Positions 1 to 7,596 of a DNA stretch of 41,537 nt are shown piece by piece; the first letter of the stretch is position 1; each line of letters opens with the position of its first letter. Source of the DNA: a virus; IMG/VR virus record IMGVR_UViG_3300036859_000304, positions 1 to 41,537 of that record; one strand, given 5' to 3'. The notes under the pieces are model-generated. The model worked only from the letters and a program-made list of their open reading frames with translations, made no database searches and was not told the DNA's origin. The position numbers were made by a program, and so were the translations under genes.

Positions 1-127
1 TTGTGCTAGGCCTCGGTCTTAACTTCCTTTTCGGCCTTGGTTTGGATGATGCTGGCCACCTCGTGGCGGACAAACCACCTCAGCCACCCCGACGAAGGTT
101 CCTGTTTCCCCGACTTGGGAAGACTCG
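1..127. repeat. terminal direct repeat, left copy (contig closure)
   Basis: The first 127 bases are identical to the last 127 (41411-41537). The repeat cuts through the family A copy 1 gene rather than lying between genes. A perfect overlap of exactly 127 bases equals a common assembler k-mer size, so this is most likely the signature of a circular assembly graph from a circularly permuted or otherwise closed genome, not a biological terminal repeat. Confidence 0.9.
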
Positions 128-410
128 GCGCCTTCTTGGTCGTGGCATCCAGGTATTCCTGCGCCGGCTTCCCGTCGTGGGCCTTCAGCTCCTCGTACCA
201 CGCCTGACGGGCACCGCGGAAGTTCAGGCCATCCTTCACCTTCAGCACACCCACGACCTTGGTGACGACCTTCGGCTTGTCCCCTTGCTTTTCGGCCGCT
301 GGTGTGGTATTCGACGGGGGGCTTGCACTGTCAGCCACAGGTGTGCTAGTCGCCGTTTTCGCTTCCAGTTTCGCCTGTACGCGAGCGCGCTTTTCTGCCT
401 TGCTTACCAT
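6..410 (-). CDS. family A protein, copy 1 (basic, disordered tail plus conserved WY/GW domain)
   Basis: This 134-residue protein has a Lys/Ala-rich N-terminal tail of about 60 residues, then a compact domain carrying FRGARQAWYEELK, DGKPAQEYLD, and PSSGWLRWFVRHEV. The same domain occurs at 26764-27228 and 37157-37495, so the phage carries three paralogues. The ATG at 410 is chosen over an upstream GTG because AGGTGA lies about five bases before it. The gene is monocistronic, with a promoter at 483-510 and a strong terminator at 41381-41412 across the contig junction. Its function is unknown. The basic tail suggests nucleic-acid or partner binding, which is inference only. Its last third is duplicated at the window end because of the contig overlap. 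Confidence 0.85.
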   Translation of the reverse strand: MVSKAEKRARVQAKLEAKTATSTPVADSASPPSNTTPAAEKQGDKPKVVTKVVGVLKVKDGLNFRGARQAWYEELKAHDGKPAQEYLDATTKKAPSLPKSGKQEPSSGWLRWFVRHEVASIIQTKAEKEVKTEA

Positions 411-482
411 AATGTTCACCTACGTTGGTAAAGAATCCGCCACGCGCGGAGCGGGCGGGCCCGGAGCAACAGTGCACCGGGC

Positions 483-510
483 ATAGTAAGATATGCAGTA
501 TCCGTGCCAA
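483..510 (-). promoter_or_regulatory. sigma70-like promoter of family A copy 1
   Basis: Read on the minus strand, TTGGCA (510-505) and TACTAT (488-483) are separated by 16 bases. This matches the host-type -35 well and the -10 moderately. Transcription would start near 476, giving a leader of about 65 bases before the ATG at 410. The repeated 19-bp element begins only three bases upstream of the -35. Confidence 0.5.
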
Positions 511-513
511 CTA

Positions 514-659
514 CGTAAGTGCTTGTTTTATAACACAATCCTGGTTATGTTAACCTAGAAAGTGTAAAAGAAACCGTCACTTCTATGGGAGAAGAATCAA
601 GTTCTTAGCGTAAGTGCTTGTTTTATAAGGGGGATTAGGTGTAAAGGAAACCGTCACTT
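514..659 (-). repeat. duplicated two-part regulatory module
   Basis: Two conserved blocks each occur twice in the same order. Block A, 19 bp (CGTAAGTGCTTGTTTTATA), is at 514-532 and 609-627. Block B, 21 bp with a single mismatch (core AAACCGTCACTT), is at 562-582 and 639-659. The gap between A and B differs (29 versus 11 bases). On the minus strand block B precedes block A, and copy 1 of A abuts the promoter at 483-510. The 13-bp imperfect palindrome GGTTATGTTAACC (543-555) lies inside the first copy. An activator or replication-protein binding site is plausible, but the function is unknown. Confidence 0.65.
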
Positions 660-896
660 GTCATAATCCGTCAACCGACGTCTTATGACAAATGGTCCCC
701 CTCCCCCTTCGTAAAAATGCATTATGTAAAATCGGGCTCCCTCCCCCACCTGAATTTTCTCTTGATTTTGAGATTCTTAATTCTTCTTTCTCTTGATTTC
801 GGTTGATATTCAAAGCATAAGGTTCCACAGAAAATTGGTTTCTTACATCTGACTCCCTTTATTCTTCGTCTACAGATCATGAATTTCCATCTTATA

Positions 897-1112
897 CTAC
901 AGAGTGTGATACTGATTCTTCGGGTGTTTGAGGGCGTACTTGCCGACCGTCGTATATTTCGGCCTCCCCACCGTATATACCATCTTCTTACATAGGAGAT
1001 AATCTTCTATTATTTCTCTTCTCTTTATTAGACTTCTACTTCCAAACTGTTGCTTCCTACACTTGTTGAGGTATGCCCTATTGGCGAGCATACCTATCCG
1101 GTAGTCCCTCAT
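897..1112 (-). CDS. small basic protein, unknown
   Basis: This 71-residue Lys/Arg/Tyr-rich protein is the last of six leftward genes coupled by short overlaps. Its ATG overlaps the stop of the preceding gene in an ATGA arrangement. An internal ATG at residue 8 is preceded by GGATAGGT and could be the true start. I recognise no family. Support comes only from gene order, coupling and the absence of a competing frame. Confidence 0.55.
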   Translation of the reverse strand: MRDYRIGMLANRAYLNKCRKQQFGSRSLIKRREIIEDYLLCKKMVYTVGRPKYTTVGKYALKHPKNQYHTL

Positions 1113-1459
1113 TTCACCGCAACCCTAACCCGCTTCAAGACTCCGTTTTCATCAGGCCTAACTGTCATTACGTATCGAGTCTTCGGCCTTGGGTCAATGC
1201 CTAGGTTCGCCAACAGTGAGCTGACTTGTTCCCCAATGAGGTGGGTAAATAAGACAAGTGCTACGAGCAAAGGTATTCCAAAAGCTACTGTCATCATCGC
1301 ACAGAGTATCGATGCCACCATATTCGGGGTGGATCGTAGGCTATTTATCCACAGAGCTAGCATCCACACCCCCACCCCTATCACACCAACCACCACAATA
1401 CCGATCAGCGATTCAGTGATTTCTCTTCTTGGTTCCACTCGAATATTTGACAGTGCCAT
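1109..1459 (-). CDS. two-helix membrane protein, unknown
   Basis: This 116-residue protein has two strongly hydrophobic segments, about residues 16-37 (GIVVVGVIGVGVWMLALWI) and 46-74 (around VASILCAMMTVAFG and PLLVALVLF). Polar N- and C-terminal ends follow, so it should sit in the inner membrane. Its ATG overlaps the upstream stop as TGATG, with GAGGAG about eight bases before. It could be holin-like by topology, but its place in a small-gene operon far from the lysis cluster argues for another role. No family is recognised. Confidence 0.65.
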   Translation of the reverse strand: MALSNIRVEPRREITESLIGIVVVGVIGVGVWMLALWINSLRSTPNMVASILCAMMTVAFGIPLLVALVLFTHLIGEQVSSLLANLGIDPRPKTRYVMTVRPDENGVLKRVRVAVK

Positions 1460-1644
1460 CAGTGTTTCTCCTCAGAATTTCGCTGTACCACCGAGAAATC
1501 TATCCCCGGTATGATTTCCATCCCAGACCACCCCTTCCGGTAGACTAAGACTTTCCCAAGGTCCTCCAACATCTGCCTGTTACCAGAGGCTAACACCATC
1601 CTCCTCTTTCCACCCTTTTCCCCGATCAAATACCACTTGGTCAT
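1459..1644 (-). CDS. small protein, unknown
   Basis: This 61-residue soluble protein starts with MTKWYLIGEKGGK and has alternating hydrophobic strands, suggesting a small beta-rich fold. An ATG preceded by GAGGGAG overlaps the upstream stop as ATGA, and its own stop overlaps the next start. Translation is therefore coupled on both sides. No family is recognised. Confidence 0.6.
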   Translation of the reverse strand: MTKWYLIGEKGGKRRMVLASGNRQMLEDLGKVLVYRKGWSGMEIIPGIDFSVVQRNSEEKH

Positions 1645-1832
1645 TTTCTCCCTCTAATTCTCTCAGCCCTTCTTATATTCACCTCGTCGATCCATCTCTC
1701 TATTGTCGAATTTCCCGCCTTGTATTTCTTCATTAGCTCTGGCATTTTCGGTTTAGTCCGTAAATATATCTCCTCAAAGTCAGCAGGCATTTGTCTGTAC
1801 ACACGGGGGACACGACCCGTATACTTTGACAT
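1641..1832 (-). CDS. small helix-turn-helix-like protein
   Basis: This 63-residue basic protein has a central stretch that reads like a helix-turn-helix (PELMKKYKAGNSTIERWI, then EVNIRRAER). A Gly sits in the turn and a Trp/Ile closes the recognition helix. It is a candidate DNA-binding regulator. The ATG is chosen over the adjacent upstream GTG because it overlaps the previous stop as TGATG. The targets are unknown, though the duplicated module at 514-659 lies downstream of this operon. Confidence 0.6.
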   Translation of the reverse strand: MSKYTGRVPRVYRQMPADFEEIYLRTKPKMPELMKKYKAGNSTIERWIDEVNIRRAERIRGRK

Positions 1833-2053
1833 CACATAACCCCTGTTGACTTCTTCAACATGGTGCTCCCTACTGTGTATACGATTTCAGCCTCCTGTAC
1901 TTCGTCCTCCAAATTCGACACGGTTGCAGACATACCGTTCGTGTGTATGCAGATAAGGACATATCCGTAGTCTTTGAGACCACTGTTTTCAATTTCTTCA
2001 TCCACAGCACTGGACAAGATGTCTGCCACTCTCTTCACTTGGTCCACATCCAT
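1832..2053 (-). CDS. small acidic protein, unknown
   Basis: This 73-residue protein has an N-terminal amphipathic helix (DVDQVKRVADILSSAVDEE) followed by likely strands (YGYVLICIHT). A strong ribosome-binding site (GGAGGGGT) lies directly before the ATG, which makes the start secure. It is soluble and matches no family I recognise. Confidence 0.6.
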   Translation of the reverse strand: MDVDQVKRVADILSSAVDEEIENSGLKDYGYVLICIHTNGMSATVSNLEDEVQEAEIVYTVGSTMLKKSTGVM

Positions 2054-2060
2054 ACCCCTC

Positions 2061-2246
2061 CTACTCCTTCGCCAGATGCAGTACGCCGTCAGGGCTGCGC
2101 CATGACGACCATCCGAAATTCGCAGTTTCCCATTGCTTCACCGTACTTCCCTTCACCACCAGCTTGCCGCCGAACATAAAGTCACGATCAGCGACAAATT
2201 TCGCCGGGTGTTCCAATTTCTTCCCCTTCCCCTGCCAAAGATCCAT
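2061..2246 (-). CDS. small protein, first gene of the leftward small-gene operon
   Basis: This 61-residue protein is rich in Lys, Gly and Trp (for example QWETANFGWSSWRSPDG). I place the start at the ATG at 2246 because AGGTGG lies five bases upstream. A GTG three codons earlier has no such site. It is the promoter-proximal gene of the operon running down to 897 and faces the late operon across a 51-base divergent gap. The function is unknown. Confidence 0.6.
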   Translation of the reverse strand: MDLWQGKGKKLEHPAKFVADRDFMFGGKLVVKGSTVKQWETANFGWSSWRSPDGVLHLAKE

Positions 2247-2297
2247 AGCAGCCACCTACATTCACGCACGCCCACGCGGGCGCACACGTAGTATAAG
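2247..2297. promoter_or_regulatory. divergent intergenic spacer between small-gene and late operons
   Basis: Only 51 bases separate the leftward operon from the terminase operon. The minus strand contains a good -10-like TATACT (2295-2290), but no matching -35 is visible. The plus strand shows no convincing sigma70 promoter, so late transcription may need a phage factor or start elsewhere. Confidence 0.3.
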
Positions 2298-2738
2298 GTG
2301 GGACCAATAGATGAGCTTGCGTTTTATATCCCAGATGAGTTATACTCCGCCACTATGGACTTTCTACCTAAAGATCCCATTTTCGACGACACCCTCTACT
2401 CTGAGCAGATGCATGACGCTCTGTCGGATACGGCCAAACTCGCCCGTAGTATTCAGAATCCCCCACGTAGGAAATTCGATCGTCTTATATTCCTTGACTC
2501 CATGGTCGAGGCATTTGAGCAGATAGGTGGGGTACGCCGTCTTACTCTGTGGGCAGACAAAAACCCGACTGAGTTTTATCGCCTCCTCAAGGCGACGATA
2601 CCACAGACTCAGTTGCTTGACATTCAAGCTAAGATGCAGATGCAGATACTCCCTGCTCTCGGGCCCAGTCCGCTTGACGATTATATTGACGTAACTCCGG
2701 AGAAATCAGACAATGAGCGTATTGAGAATCAAGACTAA
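2298..2738 (+). CDS. putative terminase small subunit
   Basis: This 146-residue protein is the first gene of the late operon. It contains a helical segment with EAFEQIGGVRRLTLWADKNP followed by FYRLLKATIPQ. This resembles the conserved pattern of small terminase-associated proteins in podophages and lambdoid phages (Gly-Gly, Trp-Ala, Pro, then Phe-Tyr and Leu-Pro). It would recognise packaging DNA and hand it to the large terminase. A stop lies just upstream of the GTG at 2298, and no better start is seen. Assignment rests on position and a short motif. Confidence 0.5.
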   Translation: MGPIDELAFYIPDELYSATMDFLPKDPIFDDTLYSEQMHDALSDTAKLARSIQNPPRRKFDRLIFLDSMVEAFEQIGGVRRLTLWADKNPTEFYRLLKATIPQTQLLDIQAKMQMQILPALGPSPLDDYIDVTPEKSDNERIENQD

Positions 2739-2868
2739 AGCCGGTAATGAGTGTTGGATCGACAGTGAGGATCTCAAGCACTATCGTGAGGCAGAAGTCT
2801 TAGAAGAGGTAGACACTTATAAGGAGATTGAGGATGCCGTATCCGAAGAAGGGGGAGAAGCAGAGTAG
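2713..2868 (+). CDS. tiny acidic protein, unknown
   Basis: This 51-residue protein has a basic first ten residues followed by a very acidic tail (for example VLEEVDTYKEIEDAVSEEGG). It starts at an ATG with GGAG ten bases upstream and overlaps the previous gene by 26 bases and the next by 35. No family is recognised. Dense overlap on both sides supports it as a real coupled gene. Confidence 0.5.
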   Translation: MSVLRIKTKAGNECWIDSEDLKHYREAEVLEEVDTYKEIEDAVSEEGGEAE

Positions 2869-2998
2869 CTACGTTTCTCGTTTCGTGTCTTCGGGGGAGG
2901 CTAGGGACAGCTTCCCCGACAAGAAACAGAGACTAGCTGTCGCATACTCCATCTACAGACAGAAACACACAGCGAAGCGCGTACGTGAGCGAAAGTGA
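2834..2998 (+). CDS. small phage protein with FPDKKQRLAVAYS motif
   Basis: This 54-residue basic protein begins MPYPKKGEKQSSYVSRF and contains FPDKKQRLAVAYSIYRQ. Short proteins and domains with this 'SRF...FPDKKQRLAvaYS' pattern recur near the packaging and head genes of many tailed phages. Their function is not established. A good ribosome-binding site (AAGGAG plus GAGG) precedes the ATG. It overlaps both neighbours. Confidence 0.65.
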   Translation: MPYPKKGEKQSSYVSRFVSSGEARDSFPDKKQRLAVAYSIYRQKHTAKRVRERK

Positions 2999-3746
2999 AT
3001 TCAAGGTAAGTAGGCCCAAGGCACCGACAATCCCCGCCATGCGGTTGATGATCAATTCTCTTCGCAACGCACGCGAAAAGCATCCCGCAGTAGACACTGC
3101 TGTAGAAAGTCTACCTATTGTCGGTGCCTTGGGGGCTGGGTTGGACATTACTGACCCAAATGCTTCTAACTTCACCAAGACTATGGCTTTAGCTTCAATC
3201 GTACCGGGGGGTAAGCTTGCTGGAGTAATCGCCAAGCGGCTTCGTGGTCTTGAAACAAGACTTCCTGCCAAGGTGGTTGACAAGCTTGCCGGGGCTCATC
3301 CTCCAGCACCTGATGAAATCACATTCACCCCAGAAGAGATCTTCAGCAACCGGACAAAGCCAGAAGTTGTGAAGTCAGCCAACGACGCTTACATCAAGCA
3401 ACTTCTGGAAGAGGAAGCAAATCGTTACAAGGCCCCTGAGGGGTATTCTATTCGCGAGCATGAGCCGGGCATATATCATGCACTCGATGCAGAAGGAAAT
3501 AAGATTGGTGAACTTGGTACTGAGGGAGAAATTCCGGCTTGGGTTGATGTAGACGAAGGACATCGTAGAAAAGGCATAGCATCTGCTTTGTTTGAGGCTG
3601 CGCAGAAGGACAATCCTAACTTTCATCATGGAACTATACAGACCACTCTTGGAGAGGCATGGTCAGATGGACGATTGAATAAGTTAGTTGCAGAAGGTCT
3701 TTCAGATAAAGCATTCAAGGAAAGACCGAGAAAAGTAGGTGAGTGA
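2985..3746 (+). CDS. GNAT-like acetyltransferase-domain protein between terminase genes
   Basis: This 253-residue protein has two parts. Residues about 30-90 are hydrophobic and Gly/Ala-rich (SLPIVGALGAGLDITDP, then MALASIVPGGKLAG), like membrane-active or virion-internal segments. The C-terminal part carries VDEGHRRKGIASALFEAA, the acetyl-CoA-binding R/Q-x-x-G-x-G/A motif of GNAT enzymes. The GNAT region is short, so it may be a degenerate or minimal fold. The GTG at 2985 overlaps the previous gene, and no strong ribosome site marks it. A later ATG near 3039 is an alternative. The role is unknown, and virion incorporation is possible. Confidence 0.6.
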   Translation: MSESEFKVSRPKAPTIPAMRLMINSLRNAREKHPAVDTAVESLPIVGALGAGLDITDPNASNFTKTMALASIVPGGKLAGVIAKRLRGLETRLPAKVVDKLAGAHPPAPDEITFTPEEIFSNRTKPEVVKSANDAYIKQLLEEEANRYKAPEGYSIREHEPGIYHALDAEGNKIGELGTEGEIPAWVDVDEGHRRKGIASALFEAAQKDNPNFHHGTIQTTLGEAWSDGRLNKLVAEGLSDKAFKERPRKVGE

Positions 3747-5112
3747 TCAAGATGGCATTCTTAAGATTAACTATGAACCTCGTAAAGCGTTCATGGGATT
3801 CCATTCTAGGCGGACTCGTTTCGCTTGTATGGTCTGCCATCGCCGCGCAGGTAAGACTGTTGCGAGCATCAACGAGATTGTGCATCGCGCTATCTACTGT
3901 AAGAAAAAGCGACCGCGTTTCGCTTACCTCGCTCCTCTACTTAAGCAGGGTAAGAAAATCGCATGGGAATATCTTAAGGAATACACTCAAGGTTTAGAGA
4001 AAAAGAAACCTTCTGAGTCAGAACTTAGCATTATTCTTCGGCACAACGATGCCGAAATAGGAATTTATGGTGCAGACAATCCAGATGCTCTCCGCGGACA
4101 ATACTTTGACGGAGTTGTCCTTGACGAATATGGAGATATGTCCCCGTCTGTGTGGGGTAAAGTCGTATTTCCCACTCTATCTGACCGCAATGGCTGGGCG
4201 GTCTTTATCGGCACATTCAAAGGGAAGAACCACTTCTATCGTATCTTCCGTCGTTCACAGGGCCTTGACCTTCCCGAGGGATCAGATCCGGTAGTTTGGA
4301 AAGCTCGCTGGTATAATCTTCTCTTAAAGGCTTCTCAATCTGGAATCTTGCCTGCTGAGCAGTTAGAAATTGCTCGCGGTGAGATGGAAGATGAGGAATA
4401 TCGGCAAGAATATGAGTGTGATCCGAATGCTGTCGTCAAGGGGACGTACTATGCACGACTTATTGCTCAGCTTGAAGCAAAAAAGCAGATATTTACTGAG
4501 ATCGAATTCGAGCGGGATCAGCCCGTTGACGTTTATTTTGATCTTGGTTATGGGGATTCTACTGCTGCTTGGTTTATACAGCCTAGATTTGATGGTTTCG
4601 CAATCCTCGACTACCTAGAAGACCATGGAAAACCCCTCGACTTCTATTTCGACGAACTTGACAAGCGTGGCCACCGATATGGAACTATCTGGCTTCCTCA
4701 TGACGCCAAGGCACATACGTTGGCTGCAAAGAGGACTATCATTCAGCAGTTCTTGGACGCGAAATATCCGGTTCGTATCGGTCCCAAGCTGGCAGTCGAC
4801 GATGGGATCGCGGCCGTTAGGAAAATTTTGCCGAAATGCCACTTTCATGTACGATGCGAAGATGGAGTTGAGGCCCTTCGTGCGTACAAACGTGACTATG
4901 ATGACGAAAAAGATGTATTCAGAGACACTCCGACGCATGATTGGTCGTCCCATGGCTCAGACGCGTTTCGTTATTTCGCCGTTGTTGGAGCTGACATAGT
5001 TTCTGATCCTGATGAAGAAAATAAGATTGTAGTAGCGACGCCACAAATGTGCTTAGAAGAACTTTTTCAACATCGCGAGGCGCAGGTGCGTCGCATGAGG
5101 TTTCATAGATGA
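3739..5112 (+). CDS. terL: terminase large subunit (ATPase/nuclease)
   Basis: This 457-residue DNA-packaging motor cuts concatemers and pumps DNA into the prohead. The Walker A is CHRRAGKT with Lys39. The Walker B is GVVLDEYG at about residue 125-132, and a coupling-type IGTFKGKNHF follows. The RNase H-like nuclease domain begins with FDLGYGDST near residue 267, giving the first catalytic Asp, and a late Asp lies in SHGSDAFRYF. The length is typical. The GTG start overlaps the upstream gene by eight bases, and the stop overlaps the portal ATG (ATGA). The packaging type, headful or otherwise, cannot be read from this. Confidence 0.95.
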   Translation: MSDQDGILKINYEPRKAFMGFHSRRTRFACMVCHRRAGKTVASINEIVHRAIYCKKKRPRFAYLAPLLKQGKKIAWEYLKEYTQGLEKKKPSESELSIILRHNDAEIGIYGADNPDALRGQYFDGVVLDEYGDMSPSVWGKVVFPTLSDRNGWAVFIGTFKGKNHFYRIFRRSQGLDLPEGSDPVVWKARWYNLLLKASQSGILPAEQLEIARGEMEDEEYRQEYECDPNAVVKGTYYARLIAQLEAKKQIFTEIEFERDQPVDVYFDLGYGDSTAAWFIQPRFDGFAILDYLEDHGKPLDFYFDELDKRGHRYGTIWLPHDAKAHTLAAKRTIIQQFLDAKYPVRIGPKLAVDDGIAAVRKILPKCHFHVRCEDGVEALRAYKRDYDDEKDVFRDTPTHDWSSHGSDAFRYFAVVGADIVSDPDEENKIVVATPQMCLEELFQHREAQVRRMRFHR

Positions 5113-7340
5113 GCGCCGATACCCTTGATGCTGAGGAGAATACCGAATATTCGCCAAGGGGCGAATATGATCGTTGGCAGAAGGAAATTTCTGCTGCGAA
5201 AATTTGGTTTCGTAGATTTCATAAACGCGGCAAGCAGGTCAACAAAGCCTTTCTTGACGAGCACAAGCAGGATGATGAAGTTTTGATGGTGACGGTTAGT
5301 CGTCTCAATCTTTTTCATGCCAATATCGTAACCCTATGCGCGATGCTGTATGGACAAGTACCAAAAGTTGAGGTTGGTCGACGATTTGCTGACGCAGATG
5401 ACGACGTTGCTAGAGTCGCTGGACTCATGCTCACCAGAATTCTTAACAATGACATTGAAGTTGCAGGGGAAGATCTCGCTTCGGTATACCGAAGCTGTCT
5501 TCAGGACAGATTACTTCCCGGGCTTGGGACGGCGCGTCTCCAGTATCAATTTCTTGCCGACGAGGACGGGGTTGAGCACGTAGAAGCTACTGTAGGGCCA
5601 GATACAGAAAAAAGTATGTCTTCGGAAGAGGATAATGAGGAGTATGACGACTCTCAGCAGGTAATTACTGAAGAATGGGTGGACATTATCTACACCCATT
5701 GGGAAGATCAGCTTTGGTCCCCCGCCCGAACCTATCCAGAAGTCCGCTGGAAGGCGTATAGGTCGTATCTAACTAAGAAACAGATAAAGAAAAGGTTTCC
5801 GAAGGTAGATCTGCGAAAAGTTAGCTTTTCGCAGAAGGGTCCGCTTGGAAAAGATAAAGAAAGTCTTGAAAATGTCCCAGAAGAGGCTCAGGCCGAGGTT
5901 TGGGAGATTTGGGATAAGACAAATCTTTGTGTCTACTGGTGGCACGAGGGTTATGGTGAGATTTGGGACCATAAAGAGGATCCACTTGAGCTAGACGGCT
6001 TCTGGCCTGATCCGCCGCCATTGATCGCCAACGCTACGACGTCAAAGTACCTTCCCAAGTCTGATTATGACATGGCGAAGGACCTTTATCGTGAAGTTGA
6101 TGAACTTGAAACAAGAATCACGATGCTTACTCAGGCGTGTAAGCTTGTTGGAGTTTACGATCAGGCAAACAAGGGAATTCAGCGTATTTTCAATGAAGGT
6201 GTTGAAAATCAGCTTATCCCAGTGGATAATTGGGCCGCGTTCGCCGAAAAAGGCGGTCTTAAGGGTGCGGTGGAGTGGATTCCGCTTGCTGACGTCGCCA
6301 GCACCATCCAAATTCTTACACAGAAGCAAAACGACAAGATTCAGCAGCTTTATCAAGTCACAGGCATGAATGACGTGATGAGAGGCGCTGCGCAGCAGGA
6401 GGGAACTCCTGTTTCTGCCACAGAACGGAAAATTCAGGCGAACTATGGTTCTATTCGCATTGAAGCTCTGCAGAATGAGTTCGCGCGATGGGTAACTGAC
6501 ACACAGTGCATCAAGGCGGAAATTATCGGTAAGCACTACCAGCCGCAGAGTATCATACAACAGTCAAACATCATGGAGTCGCCAGACGGCCAGAACCAAG
6601 AATTGGTCATGGCTGCGGTCCAACTTATTCAAGATCCGTCTCGTTCGAAGTGGAAGATTTCTGTACGTCCGGAATCTCTTGCTATTGCTGACTATGCGCA
6701 GCTCAAGGCGGACAGAATTGAATTCATCATGGGTATGGCTCAGTTTCTTCAATCAGCGGCCCCGTTGGTTGAACAGCAGCCAAACTCAATGCCTACGCTC
6801 CTCAAACTCTTTAAGTGGAGTATGGCTGGCTTCAAGGGTTCCTCTGAAGCAGAGGCGATTCTAGACCAGCAAATTGCTCAGATAGAGAAGCAGCCTCCAC
6901 AGCAGAAGCCTGATCCTGAAGCTAAGAAAGCTCAGCTTGAGATGCAGAAAATGCAGGGCGAAATGCAGATGGCTAAGGAGGAGCATACTGCCAAGCTACG
7001 TCAGGATCAGTTGAAATTCCAGATGGAAATGCAGCAGATGCAACAGGAATTCATTCTAAAGATGAAAGAAATGCAGATGGAATTGCAGATGAAGCAACAA
7101 GAATTTCAGCTTGAGATTGCAAAGTTGAAAGCTACCCTTGGATTCCAGGTGAAAGAGCAAGCTATCAGCACCGAAATGAAAGCTGTGCAGCAGGCTAACG
7201 AAATACAAATGAAAGCTGAGGATAGAGAACATGAAGCGAACGTACAGATGGAATCAGGAGACGCGGAGCTTGCAAGAGATCGTGAAAGAGCAAAACTTCA
7301 TCCAGCAGGAAAGCCCGATGGTGATGCCGGATCTTCCTGA
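5109..7340 (+). CDS. portal protein
   Basis: This 743-residue protein immediately follows the large terminase and has the size of P22-type portals. It would form the dodecameric ring at the capsid vertex through which DNA passes. The N-terminal two thirds resemble portal wing and stem regions (LFHANIVTLCAMLYG, DVMRGAAQQEGTPVSATE). The last 150 residues are a long Gln/Met/Lys/Glu-rich coiled coil (many MQMQ and KMKEMQ repeats), consistent with a P22-like helical barrel. Its end overlaps the next gene by 110 bases. Confidence 0.9.
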   Translation: MSADTLDAEENTEYSPRGEYDRWQKEISAAKIWFRRFHKRGKQVNKAFLDEHKQDDEVLMVTVSRLNLFHANIVTLCAMLYGQVPKVEVGRRFADADDDVARVAGLMLTRILNNDIEVAGEDLASVYRSCLQDRLLPGLGTARLQYQFLADEDGVEHVEATVGPDTEKSMSSEEDNEEYDDSQQVITEEWVDIIYTHWEDQLWSPARTYPEVRWKAYRSYLTKKQIKKRFPKVDLRKVSFSQKGPLGKDKESLENVPEEAQAEVWEIWDKTNLCVYWWHEGYGEIWDHKEDPLELDGFWPDPPPLIANATTSKYLPKSDYDMAKDLYREVDELETRITMLTQACKLVGVYDQANKGIQRIFNEGVENQLIPVDNWAAFAEKGGLKGAVEWIPLADVASTIQILTQKQNDKIQQLYQVTGMNDVMRGAAQQEGTPVSATERKIQANYGSIRIEALQNEFARWVTDTQCIKAEIIGKHYQPQSIIQQSNIMESPDGQNQELVMAAVQLIQDPSRSKWKISVRPESLAIADYAQLKADRIEFIMGMAQFLQSAAPLVEQQPNSMPTLLKLFKWSMAGFKGSSEAEAILDQQIAQIEKQPPQQKPDPEAKKAQLEMQKMQGEMQMAKEEHTAKLRQDQLKFQMEMQQMQQEFILKMKEMQMELQMKQQEFQLEIAKLKATLGFQVKEQAISTEMKAVQQANEIQMKAEDREHEANVQMESGDAELARDRERAKLHPAGKPDGDAGSS

Positions 7341-7596
7341 GTTTCAAGCTCCTGATGGAACAATTATTAGTGGACGAGTCGCCTACAACCGCTATTGTAA
7401 GGAGCGAGGAGTTACGAACCCCGCTGACTTCAAAGAAGAGTGGGCTAAAGCTGAATCTCAGAGGAATAAGATTCGGGTGCCTGGAAGTGGATACGACTCT
7501 GATCGAAGACGGGCTGAGTTGGCTCGTAACTATAAAGAGTTCCCCACATACGGTGAGTACAGACAAATGATTGAGAATATTGGACGGAGAAAATAA
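7231..7596 (+). CDS. small head-region protein, unknown
   Basis: This 121-residue protein starts MKRTYRWNQETRS, a pattern typical of small conserved podophage proteins located between portal and scaffold. GAGG lies nine bases before the ATG at 7231. A second ATG at 7318 also has a ribosome site (GGAAAG) and would avoid the long overlap with the portal gene, so both starts are possible. The C-terminal half has many Tyr and Arg residues. The function is not known. Confidence 0.6.
   Translation: MKRTYRWNQETRSLQEIVKEQNFIQQESPMVMPDLPEFQAPDGTIISGRVAYNRYCKERGVTNPADFKEEWAKAESQRNKIRVPGSGYDSDRRRAELARNYKEFPTYGEYRQMIENIGRRK

Larger units (their letters stand above)
420..896. other. intergenic region without a gene, AT-rich in its right half
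   Basis: No convincing gene is seen here. The left part holds the promoter of family A copy 1 (483-510) and a duplicated sequence module (514-659). The right part, about 660-890, is pyrimidine-rich on the plus strand with many TTCTT-type runs and no clear hairpin. It separates the small-gene operon at 897-2246 from the downstream family A gene. Confidence 0.7.
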
